Shown here: positions 16,645-24,824 of the stretch, in pieces
Numbering within the stretch: position 1 is the stretch's first letter
Layout of the letters: every line of letters starts with the position of its first letter
Source of the DNA: JBJXHC01 sp964538485
GTDB taxonomy: Bacteria > Bacteroidota > Ignavibacteria > UBA10030 > UBA6906
Assembly: GCA_964538485.1 (NCBI GenBank)
Contig: CAZIHJ010000008.1
Coordinates: 1-55,723, forward strand
Reading direction: 5' to 3'
DNA: 55,723 nt
Notes under the pieces: model-generated
What the model saw: the letters and a program-made list of their open reading frames with translations, nothing else
Database searches by the model: none
Told to the model about the DNA's origin: nothing
Made by a program: the position numbers and the translations under genes

Positions 16645-17925
16645 TCACGATGGCCGGATAACCACCTGGGAAAGATCGTTTTCCTTTAGAATATCATTTG
16701 CAACACGGTGGATTGCCTCCGGAGTCACAGCTTCGATCTTCTTGAGTATCGAGTCAAGGGTCGCGAACGATTCAAAGTACATCTCACCGCTTCCCAGTCT
16801 CATCATCCGGCTTGACATATTCTCAAGACTCAACATCATGGTCCCTTTGATCTGCGATTTTGTTCGCTCCAATTCCGCCCGCGAGATTTCACGGGTCCTC
16901 AGCTTCAGAAACTCCTTGAGTATCAATTCAATGGAGTTGGCCACATGCTTCTTGTCCGTTCCGATGTATGCCCCGAACACGCCGGTGTCGCTCATCATAT
17001 TCACATACGAATAGATGCTATATGCAAGTCCGTGTTTCTCGCGAATGTTCTGATACAACCGGGAACTCATTCCTTCACCGAGAAGCGCGTTCATCACAAG
17101 CAAAGGGTAACGATCCTTATGCTTGATACCGTATGCAACGGTTCCCAGGCATACGTGTGCCTGATTTATTGCGCGGGTATATTCGACCACTGTTGGCTTG
17201 ACCTGTCGCGTGGGTCCGGGACTTCTCTTCGTCCCCCTGCCTGACGGACGGACGTTCCGAAACATTTTCTCCGTCAAGCGGACAAGGCGATCGTGGTCCA
17301 CGTTTCCCGCTGCTGCAACAATAATCTGATCAGGGCGATAGAAGCCGTCCAGATGGATCTGTAAGTCCTCCCGACGAAAGCGACGCAGGTTTTTTTCTGT
17401 CCCAATGATGGGAAAGCCGAGCGAGTGTGTTGGAAAAAGGGCTTTCTCAAAATAGTCATGAATGATATCTTCTGGATTGTCTTCGGAATTCTTCAGCTCT
17501 TCAATAACAACCAGTTTTTCCTTTTCCAACTCTTCTCGCTTGAATGTTGCATGCAGAACCAAGTCTGTCAACACATCCATTGACTGCGTAAGATACTCGT
17601 CCAGCACACGGGCATAGAAGCACGTTTGCTCCTTGGTCGTAAACGCATTCAAGTACCCACCAAGTGACTCAAGACTGCGGGCTATTTCGAGGACAGAACG
17701 GTTACGGGTTCCCTTGAACACCATGTGTTCAAGAAAATGACTGATCCCATTCTGTCCGGGTGATTCATCCCGTGAACCAACATTCGTCCAGATCCCTATG
17801 GAAATCGAACGCACGTATGGGAGCGTTTCCGTGACCACTCGAACCCCGTTTTCCAGAGTCGACTTACGGTAAAGAGCTTGCTCGGATGCCGGGAGTTTTT
17901 GAGCAACGTGTGAGGTTTTGAGCAT
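16645..17925 (-). CDS. M16 family zinc metallopeptidase (mitochondrial processing peptidase-like)
   Basis: 426 residues, the single-unit size of M16B peptidases. The inverted zinc motif HxxEH is HFLEH at residues 63-67, with the third ligand expected in the VVIEELKNSEDNPED helix near 145. The C-terminal half contains the AYSIYSYVNMMSDTGVFG segment of the inactive homologous domain. No signal peptide is seen, so it is probably cytoplasmic. Homologues cleave small peptides and are related to PqqF and YmxG. It ends 62 bp before ald and is transcribed in the same direction. Confidence 0.92.
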   Translation of the reverse strand: MLKTSHVAQKLPASEQALYRKSTLENGVRVVTETLPYVRSISIGIWTNVGSRDESPGQNGISHFLEHMVFKGTRNRSVLEIARSLESLGGYLNAFTTKEQTCFYARVLDEYLTQSMDVLTDLVLHATFKREELEKEKLVVIEELKNSEDNPEDIIHDYFEKALFPTHSLGFPIIGTEKNLRRFRREDLQIHLDGFYRPDQIIVAAAGNVDHDRLVRLTEKMFRNVRPSGRGTKRSPGPTRQVKPTVVEYTRAINQAHVCLGTVAYGIKHKDRYPLLVMNALLGEGMSSRLYQNIREKHGLAYSIYSYVNMMSDTGVFGAYIGTDKKHVANSIELILKEFLKLRTREISRAELERTKSQIKGTMMLSLENMSSRMMRLGSGEMYFESFATLDSILKKIEAVTPEAIHRVANDILKENDLSQVVIRPS

Positions 17926-18016
17926 GCGTCCGGTCTACTTGTGAACATACTGTGGAGAATTACAAAAAAATATATCCAATTCGGTCTAGAGAGTCAAGGA
18001 AACCAACGCCTGCACA

Positions 18017-18643
18017 CTAGCGTGATAAGAGCATGGTACGAAGCTTTGCAACGACCATATCGATGGCCACCTTGTTTTCTCCGCCGCGCGGAATTATGAT
18101 ATCTGCCCATCTCTTGGAGGGCTCAACAAATTCAAGATGCATCGGCTTGACCGTCCGGAGGTATTGCGTCACCACAGACTCCACGGATCTTCCGCGTTCA
18201 AGCACATCGCGTCTGATGCGACGAACAATGCGTTCATCATCATCAGTATCCACGTAGACCTTGATGTCGAGAAGGTCACGAACCGTCTGATCTTCGAAGA
18301 TTAAGATGCCTTCCGCCATAACAATCGGGCGGGGTTCGACGATACGAATTTCCCCGGTTCGTCGGTAGCTTGTGTAACTGTACACCGGCTGATGGACAGG
18401 CTGACTGATCTTGAGTTGACGCACATGATGAATAAACAGTTGTGTATCATATGCATCGGGGTGATCAAAGTTGATTTGATCGGGTGGAAGGCCGTCAAAG
18501 TCTGCAAGGTCTTTGTAGTATGCGTCGTGTTGAAGCAGGGCGACCGACGCGGCGCCAAGCGCCTCCGCAATTTCCCGGGTAACGGTGGTTTTACCGGAGC
18601 TGGATCCACCGGCAATACCAATAACAAGGGTTTGGTGTTTCAT
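18017..18643 (-). CDS. udk: Uridine kinase
   Basis: 208 residues. It phosphorylates uridine and cytidine with ATP or GTP in pyrimidine salvage. The P-loop is GGSSSGKTT at residues 12-20; the family segments HDAYYKDL, NFDHPDAYD, PVYSYTSYRR and VMAEGILIF follow in order, and DIIIPRGGENKVAIDMV closes the protein. Transcribed divergently from the membrane glycosyltransferase across a 138-bp gap that must hold both promoters. Confidence 0.96.
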   Translation of the reverse strand: MKHQTLVIGIAGGSSSGKTTVTREIAEALGAASVALLQHDAYYKDLADFDGLPPDQINFDHPDAYDTQLFIHHVRQLKISQPVHQPVYSYTSYRRTGEIRIVEPRPIVMAEGILIFEDQTVRDLLDIKVYVDTDDDERIVRRIRRDVLERGRSVESVVTQYLRTVKPMHLEFVEPSKRWADIIIPRGGENKVAIDMVVAKLRTMLLSR

Positions 18644-18781
18644 GGACCAAATGAAAACGATATTCTTGATTACGTCTGTAACTCAATATACGATGTTCTG
18701 CACCGATAAGGAAACCGGAGTTGCGTGGATTTCAGTTTTTCGGTAGGTTGAAACCAATCCACCACCAACAAACAGTCACCC

Positions 18782-19885
18782 ATGGTTGAAATCCTCACTA
18801 TCTTTTCTTTTTTGTACAGCAGTACAATTCTCACGTTTGCATTTTTTGTTGCACGGGCCAAGTACCTCCCGTCGTTACCGGGATATAGGCCAACCGTGAC
18901 CATTGTGGTTGCGGCGCGCAACGAAGAACACAACATCACCGCATGTCTGGATTCGATCATTCAACTGTCGTACCCCAAACACCTTCTCCAGGTCATCGTC
19001 GTGGACGATCAATCCACCGACCGGACATCAGAGATTGTACAGGATTACACCACGACTTTTTCCTGGATTACTTTGGTGCATGCCCTGCCCCCCGATGATC
19101 ATCTTCGAGGAAAAGCAAATGCACTCGCGCAGGGCATTGATCACGTTGTGAGCGAGATCGTCATGCTTACTGATGCAGATTGCAAGGTCCCAAGGGAATG
19201 GGTTGAGAATACGGTTCGATACTATGTTGACGACAGAGTGGGAATTGTGGCAGGGTTTACAACATTGCAGGGGAACTCCATGTTTGATCATGCCCAAGCC
19301 CTGGATTGGCTCGCCCTGCTTTCAGTAGCCGCTGCTACAACACGGATGGGTTCACCGGTCACAGCCATAGGGAACAACTTATCGTTCCGGCTTGAAGCGT
19401 ACAACAGTGTTGGTGGATATCATCGGATGCCGTTCAGTGTCACCGAAGATTTCATGCTTGTGCATTCCATCGTCAATTATACACCGTACCGGATTGTGTT
19501 TCCTTTGGATAGCTCAGTTGTTGTCGAGAGCCAACCCTGCTCAACATGGCAACAACTTTACTCACAGAAGAAACGATGGTTTCTTGGCGCGCTGGACATG
19601 AAGCGAAGACACACACTGGTGGTTTGGGGAATTGCTTTGATGAACGCGTTAATCATTGTCTCTTTTTTTTCTAAAGAATGGCGGACAGGATTGATTGTCT
19701 TGGGTTTGAAAGCAATTGTCGACTTAATCTTGCTCAGTCCATCTCTCGGGACACTATCTTCCTGGCATCTTCTCAAAGGATATCTTGCCTACCAATTCTA
19801 TTCCACCATCTCCATCCTCGTGTTTCCCCTCTCGGCATTAACTTCGAGGACAATTGTATGGAAGGCCCGGAACTTGGAGAAATAA
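18782..19885 (+). CDS. Membrane-bound family 2 glycosyltransferase
   Basis: 367 residues with an N-terminal transmembrane helix (residues 4-24), a cytoplasmic GT-A domain and three hydrophobic segments at the C-terminus. The processive-type D,D,D,QxxRW set is visible: VVDDQSTD near 81, TDADC near 133, VTEDFM near 223 and QKKRW near 262. Such enzymes make lipid-linked or polymeric glycans using a nucleotide sugar. There is no strong ribosome-binding site before the ATG. It is monocistronic, ending in a strong terminator. Confidence 0.9.
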   Translation: MVEILTIFSFLYSSTILTFAFFVARAKYLPSLPGYRPTVTIVVAARNEEHNITACLDSIIQLSYPKHLLQVIVVDDQSTDRTSEIVQDYTTTFSWITLVHALPPDDHLRGKANALAQGIDHVVSEIVMLTDADCKVPREWVENTVRYYVDDRVGIVAGFTTLQGNSMFDHAQALDWLALLSVAAATTRMGSPVTAIGNNLSFRLEAYNSVGGYHRMPFSVTEDFMLVHSIVNYTPYRIVFPLDSSVVVESQPCSTWQQLYSQKKRWFLGALDMKRRHTLVVWGIALMNALIIVSFFSKEWRTGLIVLGLKAIVDLILLSPSLGTLSSWHLLKGYLAYQFYSTISILVFPLSALTSRTIVWKARNLEK

Positions 19886-19919
19886 ACAACCCTCCATTGC
19901 GGAGGGTTGTTTTGTTTTT
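19885..19919 (+). terminator. Rho-independent terminator
   Basis: AACAACCCTCC pairs with GGAGGGTTGTT (11 bp) around a 5-base loop and is followed by TTGTTTTT. It begins at the stop codon of the rightward glycosyltransferase and lies between two convergent genes. Confidence 0.93.
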
Positions 19920-19938
19920 CTGATTCTGAAATGAGGTA

Positions 19939-21006
19939 TCAAACCCTGGCCCTGGCGCTTGCAATTCCGAGGCGTTTGAGCTTGTATCGGAATGTTTGTT
20001 CCGTCATGCCAAGAAACTGTGCGGCTTTTGATTGGTTGAACCCGAATCGCTCCAATGACCTCTCGATAATTCCCTTCTCGATGACATCCAGAGACTTATC
20101 AAGCACAAACTCCTGGCCTGCCATGATGTTGTTGATCATCTTGACGACTTCGGTTTTCTCGTCAACTAGTTCAGGAGGAAGGACAAATCTGCCTTCATTT
20201 GAGAAAAGGACGGAACGATCCACCACGGCCTTGAGTTCTCGGATGTTCTCGCGCCAGTTCTGTCTGACGAGAACCTCTATTGCATTGATATCAATAACGA
20301 GATCACCGAGCCCAAGTTCTGCTGAAATCTCATTCGAAAAATGCCGGACTAGCAACGGTACATCCTCCGGCCTGTCACGAAGGGGGAGAATCTCTACTCT
20401 TTCACAGTCACTCAGTTTTGCATAGAGGTCATCAAGAAGCTTGCGACGATCACGCAATTCCAGCGGATTCGCTTTCATCGTCATGATGAGACGAATATCA
20501 ACGTTCGCAGATGTGTCACTTCCTATCCGGCGCGTGGTCCGTTCATTAATGAAGTTGAGTATCTTCATTTGATTTCTAAAGCTGGCCTCTTCAATTTCTT
20601 CAATCAAAACTGTCCCGCCATTAGCAATCTCAAACAAACCGCGCTTCGATGTTGATGGAAGTCCTTCAACTCCTCGATCAAAACCGAATAATACGGCTTC
20701 CAATTCCCTGTCATCAAGCACCGAAAGATTGATCGACATGAAGGGACCATCACCGGATAAGGGCTTACCGACATGATAAATGTTCTTTGCAACTGCGCCT
20801 TTGCCAACCCCTTCTTCCCCAATTATCACAATATCCTTGCGAGACTTGGCGAGCCGGGCGATATCGTTTCGCAGCTGTTCAACGGATGCACTCTTGCCGA
20901 CAATCGGATATTCGAGCGAGGCAGTCCTTTCTTGATTCGGCTGCATGTCGCTCGCACCAGGTTCCGTTACATTCTTCGATCTTATTCTGTCAATAAAACT
21001 CTGCAT
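19939..21006 (-). CDS. Sigma54-activator-like AAA+ regulator lacking the GAFTGA loop
   Basis: 355 residues. There is no receiver or PAS domain; a short N-terminal tail leads into an AAA+ domain (about 35-270) and a Fis-type helix-turn-helix (about 305-350, ERFGFNQSKAAQFLGM). Walker A is GEEGVGKG (63-70). The region equivalent to the sigma54-contacting GAFTGA loop reads GVEGLP (112-117), and Walker B is GGTVLIEE (130-137), with Glu where Asp is usual. The sensor and WRENIREL segment are retained. In NtrC-family proteins the GAFTGA loop is needed to remodel sigma54 holoenzyme, so this protein may bind DNA without activating sigma54 promoters. It lies next to an 8-TM protein transcribed in the same direction. 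Confidence 0.85.
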   Translation of the reverse strand: MQSFIDRIRSKNVTEPGASDMQPNQERTASLEYPIVGKSASVEQLRNDIARLAKSRKDIVIIGEEGVGKGAVAKNIYHVGKPLSGDGPFMSINLSVLDDRELEAVLFGFDRGVEGLPSTSKRGLFEIANGGTVLIEEIEEASFRNQMKILNFINERTTRRIGSDTSANVDIRLIMTMKANPLELRDRRKLLDDLYAKLSDCERVEILPLRDRPEDVPLLVRHFSNEISAELGLGDLVIDINAIEVLVRQNWRENIRELKAVVDRSVLFSNEGRFVLPPELVDEKTEVVKMINNIMAGQEFVLDKSLDVIEKGIIERSLERFGFNQSKAAQFLGMTEQTFRYKLKRLGIASARARV

Positions 21007-21068
21007 CTTTGCGATACCATTATCTGATGGACTATAAATTCAGCACAAGCCGCTGTGTCCTGACCAAC

Positions 21069-22205
21069 TTATTTTTCGTCTTCTTTTACAAACATCCGTC
21101 CGAGAATCGCCTTGCGATCAAAAAAATGAGCGATAACGAAATCGTCGATCAAATCCCGCCACCGGGTTACACCGGCAGGTCTCTCGATAATTTCCTGTTC
21201 GTAGTATTCACCATTTGCTGAAGTGATAAACCGCAGTCTTAAGCCAAAAAAGAAAGCAATAAGAAAGAGTATCCCTGAAGATATGTAATGTCCCATACTC
21301 GTCAGTTCAAAAAGAGTCTCCCACTGCAAACTGTTGATAAAACTCCATGCGTGCACAATCTCCATCGTGCAGAACACCAAAAAGAGAAACATGATCTTTT
21401 CAATATACGCCCCTTGCGGTGGGTCCTTCTTGTATTGATACCCGAAGAAAAAAATAATAAACCCAACGCATAGGATGTTCATATAGATGACGTTTCTATA
21501 CATAGGGGCGGATACAAGGACAACGTAATTAGAACCAAAAAGATACGGGTATAGTTCATTGACCCTTTTTTGTTTCTCTTCTTGTGTCACCGTCCCAATA
21601 GATATGCCATCCTTGTACATGTGTAGATCAGTAAGCTGTGCAAGCTGTTCGCGTGACGGTTCAACGCTGTTCTTCTTGACGTACTCTTCCCTGACCGAAG
21701 TGAGTTCCTTCCAATTGAGAACAACCTCAGTCTTATACGCATACTTGGCATCCACCAAGAATGGAGCATAGTAGTAGCCCGAGAATATCCCAACGATTAG
21801 GATGGACAAAACGTATTTTTGTATTGTCTTAAACTCTCTGAATACTGCATCAATTGTCAAGTATACAACGCAAAACGAAAGCAAAGTATAGTACACGCCA
21901 AAAGAATACTGTATGAAATGGAATCTTACCATGGGGGAATCAACAAAATTGGCGAGATGGAAAACAATAGAAGTGCTAAAAAACAAACTGAAGTTGACGA
22001 ATATCAAACGATTCTTTTGCGTTGGCTCTCGTTTTACGATGTAAAGAGAAAGAAGAAAAAGCAATAACTGAGACACGCATGTCAAAAATGACGCGATTGT
22101 CACTTCTTGAGAAGTGAAAAGCAACGATACTGCCGATGCAATCAACATCAAAAACCAAGTTAATACGATCTTCTTCCCCAAACTTGGCTTGATTTTCTTC
22201 AGCAT
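21069..22205 (-). CDS. Eight-helix membrane protein of unknown function
   Basis: 378 residues from the ATG at 22205, preferred over an upstream in-frame start because GGAG lies seven bases before it. Five hydrophobic helices come first, then a hydrophilic loop of about 80 residues rich in Glu and Lys (KELTSVREEYVKKNS...), then three more helices and a short charged tail ending FVKEDEK. The AT-rich sequence and high Phe/Tyr/Ile content differ from its neighbours. I recognise no family. The layout resembles a sensor or transporter. It precedes the AAA+ regulator gene by 62 bp in the same direction, so the two may be co-transcribed. Confidence 0.75.
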   Translation of the reverse strand: MLKKIKPSLGKKIVLTWFLMLIASAVSLLFTSQEVTIASFLTCVSQLLLFLLSLYIVKREPTQKNRLIFVNFSLFFSTSIVFHLANFVDSPMVRFHFIQYSFGVYYTLLSFCVVYLTIDAVFREFKTIQKYVLSILIVGIFSGYYYAPFLVDAKYAYKTEVVLNWKELTSVREEYVKKNSVEPSREQLAQLTDLHMYKDGISIGTVTQEEKQKRVNELYPYLFGSNYVVLVSAPMYRNVIYMNILCVGFIIFFFGYQYKKDPPQGAYIEKIMFLFLVFCTMEIVHAWSFINSLQWETLFELTSMGHYISSGILFLIAFFFGLRLRFITSANGEYYEQEIIERPAGVTRWRDLIDDFVIAHFFDRKAILGRMFVKEDEK

Positions 22206-22359
22206 GCCCTCTCCGTTAGAATTATCGATATCAATATAGGTTACGTACAATCCTAAGTCAATAACGTTGCGCAGTATTCTTCAATATTCCGCAGCTTTTG
22301 TGTGTTGCATCACGTAGAACGAGTAATTGCTACATAATAAGCCAACGACGGAAGGGACC

Positions 22360-22388
22360 TTGACAGAATTCTGCGAATCGATTAGATT
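22360..22388 (+). promoter_or_regulatory. Sigma70-type promoter for the repeat-peptide gene
   Basis: TTGACA at 22360-22365 and TAGATT at 22383-22388 are separated by 17 bases. Transcription would start near 22395 and give a leader of about 95 bases ahead of the small peptide gene. Confidence 0.55.
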
Positions 22389-22488
22389 ATTTGCGAATAA
22401 GTTTCTTGTTCCGCTATTTTTCATATCAGTTACGTGATTTATTGCGATTGAAACAATTCTCATCATACAACACAACCTAGGAGGATAC

Positions 22489-22698
22489 ATGCAGCATAGA
22501 AGTCGGTTTAGATCCCTTTTGATGACAATTTTGGTGATCATTTTGACGAACATGGCTATCTCATATACTGACGGCTCCAAGAGTGGTATTCCTATTCTGC
22601 CAGATATGCCGAAGCCAAAGAGCGGCATTCCTGTTCTGCCGGATGTACCGAGGCCAAAAAGTGGCATTCCTGTTCTACCGGATATGCCAAGGCCCTGA
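22489..22698 (+). CDS. Small exported proline-rich repeat peptide
   Basis: 69 residues. A basic N-terminus (QHRSRFR) and a hydrophobic stretch (SLLMTILVIILTNMAIS, about 9-25) form a signal peptide or anchor. From residue 32 the rest of the protein is three tandem repeats of 13, 13 and 12 residues, each close to SGIPVLPDMPRPK, ending at the stop codon. It has a perfect AGGAGG ribosome-binding site, a good sigma70 promoter and a strong terminator, so it is a real, probably abundantly expressed, single gene. No family is recognised. Possible roles include a peptide-signal precursor cut at the basic PKPK/PRPK junctions, a proline-rich antimicrobial or an envelope structural peptide. The next gene is an M50 intramembrane protease. 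Confidence 0.85.
   Translation: MQHRSRFRSLLMTILVIILTNMAISYTDGSKSGIPILPDMPKPKSGIPVLPDVPRPKSGIPVLPDMPRP
22582..22695 (+). repeat. Three 39-bp coding tandem repeats
   Basis: Units at 22582-22620, 22621-22659 and 22660-22695 (the last lacks one codon) encode the 13-residue repeat of the small peptide. Units differ mainly at silent or conservative positions (Ile/Val, Lys/Arg, Met/Val), which suggests that the amino-acid pattern is kept by selection. Confidence 0.9.
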
Positions 22699-22717
22699 GC
22701 GCAGAGCTTGATTGTTT

Positions 22718-22758
22718 AAAGGGACTACTTGCGAACGTAAGTAGTCCCTTTTTTTTAT
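22718..22758 (+). terminator. Rho-independent terminator
   Basis: AAGGGACTACTT pairs with AAGTAGTCCCTT and is followed by a run of eight or more T. It ends the small repeat-peptide transcript, separating it from the following protease gene. Confidence 0.95.
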
Positions 22759-22820
22759 GATCCAATATGCTATTATATAATAGGTGTTAAAGCCACTTTG
22801 ATAGATCCCGGAAAATCCGC

Positions 22821-23777
22821 ATGCAAGCATCAACAGTAAAAATCATATACCCAATTTCTTTTCTCCTAGCTTTCTTGACAACAACTCTTGCCGGTGTTCA
22901 ATGGCTCAACAAGGACCCTTTTGAACTTGGGAATTTTCAGTATGGTTTAAGTTACTCGGTACTTTTGGTTCTTGTCCTTGCATGCCATGAATTCGGACAT
23001 TACTTTGCCGCGAGAATTCACTCCCTTGATGTAGCGCCGCCACTCTTTATTCCCTTTCCTTCCATCGGCGTACTTGCCGTGGTTAACCCCTTCGGGACCC
23101 TTGGCGCGGTGATTCGACTTCGCGCACCAATAGGTACCCGAAAGGCGCTCTTTGATATAGGTGCGGCAGGACCGATCAGCGGGTTTATCGCAAGCTTCAT
23201 CATACTGGCAATCGGGTTCGGCACGTTGCCTCCAAAAGAGTATCTCTATTCAATTCATCCCGAGTACGCGCAGATGGACAGAATACCCGAAGGGGGGTGG
23301 GTCTTTGGACAGTCACTCGTTTTTTCACTTGTCGAAAGCATCGCCGCGCCCGGTAATTCGTTTATGCCTCCAATGAATGAGATTTACCACTACCCCTTGT
23401 TGTGTGTGGGATGGTTTGGGCTCCTCGTTACCGGGATCAACCTGATACCGGTGGGACAACTTGATGGCGGGCATATCTCGTACGCAATGTTTGGCAACCG
23501 ATACCACACAATTGCCCGGGTCTCCATTGTTTTGCTCATCGTGCTGGGTCTGGCAGGATTATTACCGGAATTTGGTATTCCCTTTTCTTACGGATACACT
23601 GGTTGGCTATTCTGGGCGCTCCTGCTAATTTTGTCGATCCGAGTTATGAAACTGAATCGACCCCCCATTGCGGATGAAACCCCGCTTGATCCATCCCGCA
23701 CACTCATCGGTTGGATATGCATCCTTATTTTCTTTGGGTGTTTCTCGCTGACACCATTCAGGTTCATTGTACCTTAG
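22821..23777 (+). CDS. M50 site-2 protease-like intramembrane metallopeptidase
   Basis: 318 residues and about seven transmembrane segments. The zinc site HEFGH is at residues 56-60 within the second helix and the third ligand lies in NLIPVGQLDGGH (207-218), the two signatures of site-2 proteases. There is no PDZ domain, so it belongs with the short EGY1/SpoIVFB-like group. Such enzymes cleave substrates inside the membrane, often anti-sigma factors, pro-proteins or signal peptides. It follows the exported repeat-peptide gene by 122 bp in the same direction but beyond a strong terminator, so its own promoter is likely. Whether it acts on that peptide is unknown. Confidence 0.92.
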   Translation: MQASTVKIIYPISFLLAFLTTTLAGVQWLNKDPFELGNFQYGLSYSVLLVLVLACHEFGHYFAARIHSLDVAPPLFIPFPSIGVLAVVNPFGTLGAVIRLRAPIGTRKALFDIGAAGPISGFIASFIILAIGFGTLPPKEYLYSIHPEYAQMDRIPEGGWVFGQSLVFSLVESIAAPGNSFMPPMNEIYHYPLLCVGWFGLLVTGINLIPVGQLDGGHISYAMFGNRYHTIARVSIVLLIVLGLAGLLPEFGIPFSYGYTGWLFWALLLILSIRVMKLNRPPIADETPLDPSRTLIGWICILIFFGCFSLTPFRFIVP

Positions 23778-23990
23778 ACTCCTTGCTTTTGTATATCCCT
23801 TTTCGTAGTTTCATTCACGTATCAATCAGAAAGTAGCGAGGTTCAATGGCTTGTTGGGACAACTTGTAGTCACCGTATTCAATCAAGGACCAACATTCAT
23901 TGAGACCATTGCTTGCAGAAATTCCAAGACCGGACCAACCATGAGATATATGGGGTTCGGTTTTTTGTTTTAGTCTGAAATAATTACCAT

Positions 23991-24824
23991 ATGCGTAGAC
24001 GAATATTCTTCTCAACGACAATGCTCTTCCTTCTTGCTTCTTGTGAAGAGAGCGATGTCACTACATCCAATCTCATTGGCGGTCCGCCAGTTGCGGGATA
24101 CCCAATACCCTCCATCTACACGATTAACATCGATAGCATCGTACAGACAGGAAGTGAATACCAGATTGTGGTGGATGTACGGGTTCGCGTTACTGATCCT
24201 GACGGGCGAGAGAATATTCACACAGTCGAGGCCCAAATCTTCCGACCATCAGGTGGTTCTCCATTTCTTACGCAGTTCCTTCATGATACCGGGACGTTGC
24301 CGGATTCTACTCCTGGTGATGGCACGTTCGCAGGTAGCATCTCATTCGCCACAACGAGGGCACAGACGGGGCTGTACCGCCTGAGAATAGAAGCCAGGGA
24401 TATAAACAACCTGAGAAGCACCCGTACCGAGTGTACGTTGCTCATAACCCGGAACAACTCTCACCCATACCTCATTGCACAATCACTGGTTGCGCCTGAC
24501 ACTCTGACTGTTCCTTCATCGGGGACATCCTTTTTCTTTGTTAGCATTGCTGCCGCGGATTCCGACGGACTGGCTGACATCAATGAAGTCTATCTACAAA
24601 ACCTGAATACTTTGAACAGGGACAATCTCTTCGATGACGGCGGGGCCACACAATCGAATGGCATAAGCAGTGGAGATGTTTTGGCGGGAGATGGGATCTT
24701 TTCCATCACTCTGCAGTTGCCTTCTACAGTCCCTCCGGGGATATATCCTTTCGCTCTGCAAGCGGTGGATTCATATGGCGACACAAGTGCCGGTATTGCA
24801 TACTCACTTACGATACAACAGTGA
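23991..24824 (+). CDS. Lipoprotein with tandem Ig-like domains
   Basis: 277 residues. The signal peptide MRRRIFFSTTMLFLLASC ends in a lipobox LASC with lipidated Cys18. The mature chain has two related beta-sandwich modules, each with a D-PDGRENI or D-SDGLADI segment and a LLHDTGTLPDSTPGDGTF or NLFDDGGATQSNGISSGD loop followed by FAG/FSI strands, typical of Ig-like (Big/PKD-type) repeats. It is probably on the cell surface or in the outer membrane. Its stop codon overlaps the start of the beta-propeller gene (TGATG), so they form one operon. Confidence 0.8.
   Translation: MRRRIFFSTTMLFLLASCEESDVTTSNLIGGPPVAGYPIPSIYTINIDSIVQTGSEYQIVVDVRVRVTDPDGRENIHTVEAQIFRPSGGSPFLTQFLHDTGTLPDSTPGDGTFAGSISFATTRAQTGLYRLRIEARDINNLRSTRTECTLLITRNNSHPYLIAQSLVAPDTLTVPSSGTSFFFVSIAAADSDGLADINEVYLQNLNTLNRDNLFDDGGATQSNGISSGDVLAGDGIFSITLQLPSTVPPGIYPFALQAVDSYGDTSAGIAYSLTIQQ

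Noticed and set aside
22281..22667. Leftward 128-residue reading frame over the repeat peptide, also repetitive
   Set aside because: Its repeats are the reverse strand of the 39-bp coding repeats; it has no ribosome-binding site and the forward gene has clear signals.
23778..23990. Imperfect hairpin with T run (about 23927-23975) as terminator of the M50 gene
   Set aside because: The stem is short and bulged and lies 150 bases after the stop; I could not support it as a distinct feature. The rest of this 213-bp gap shows nothing.
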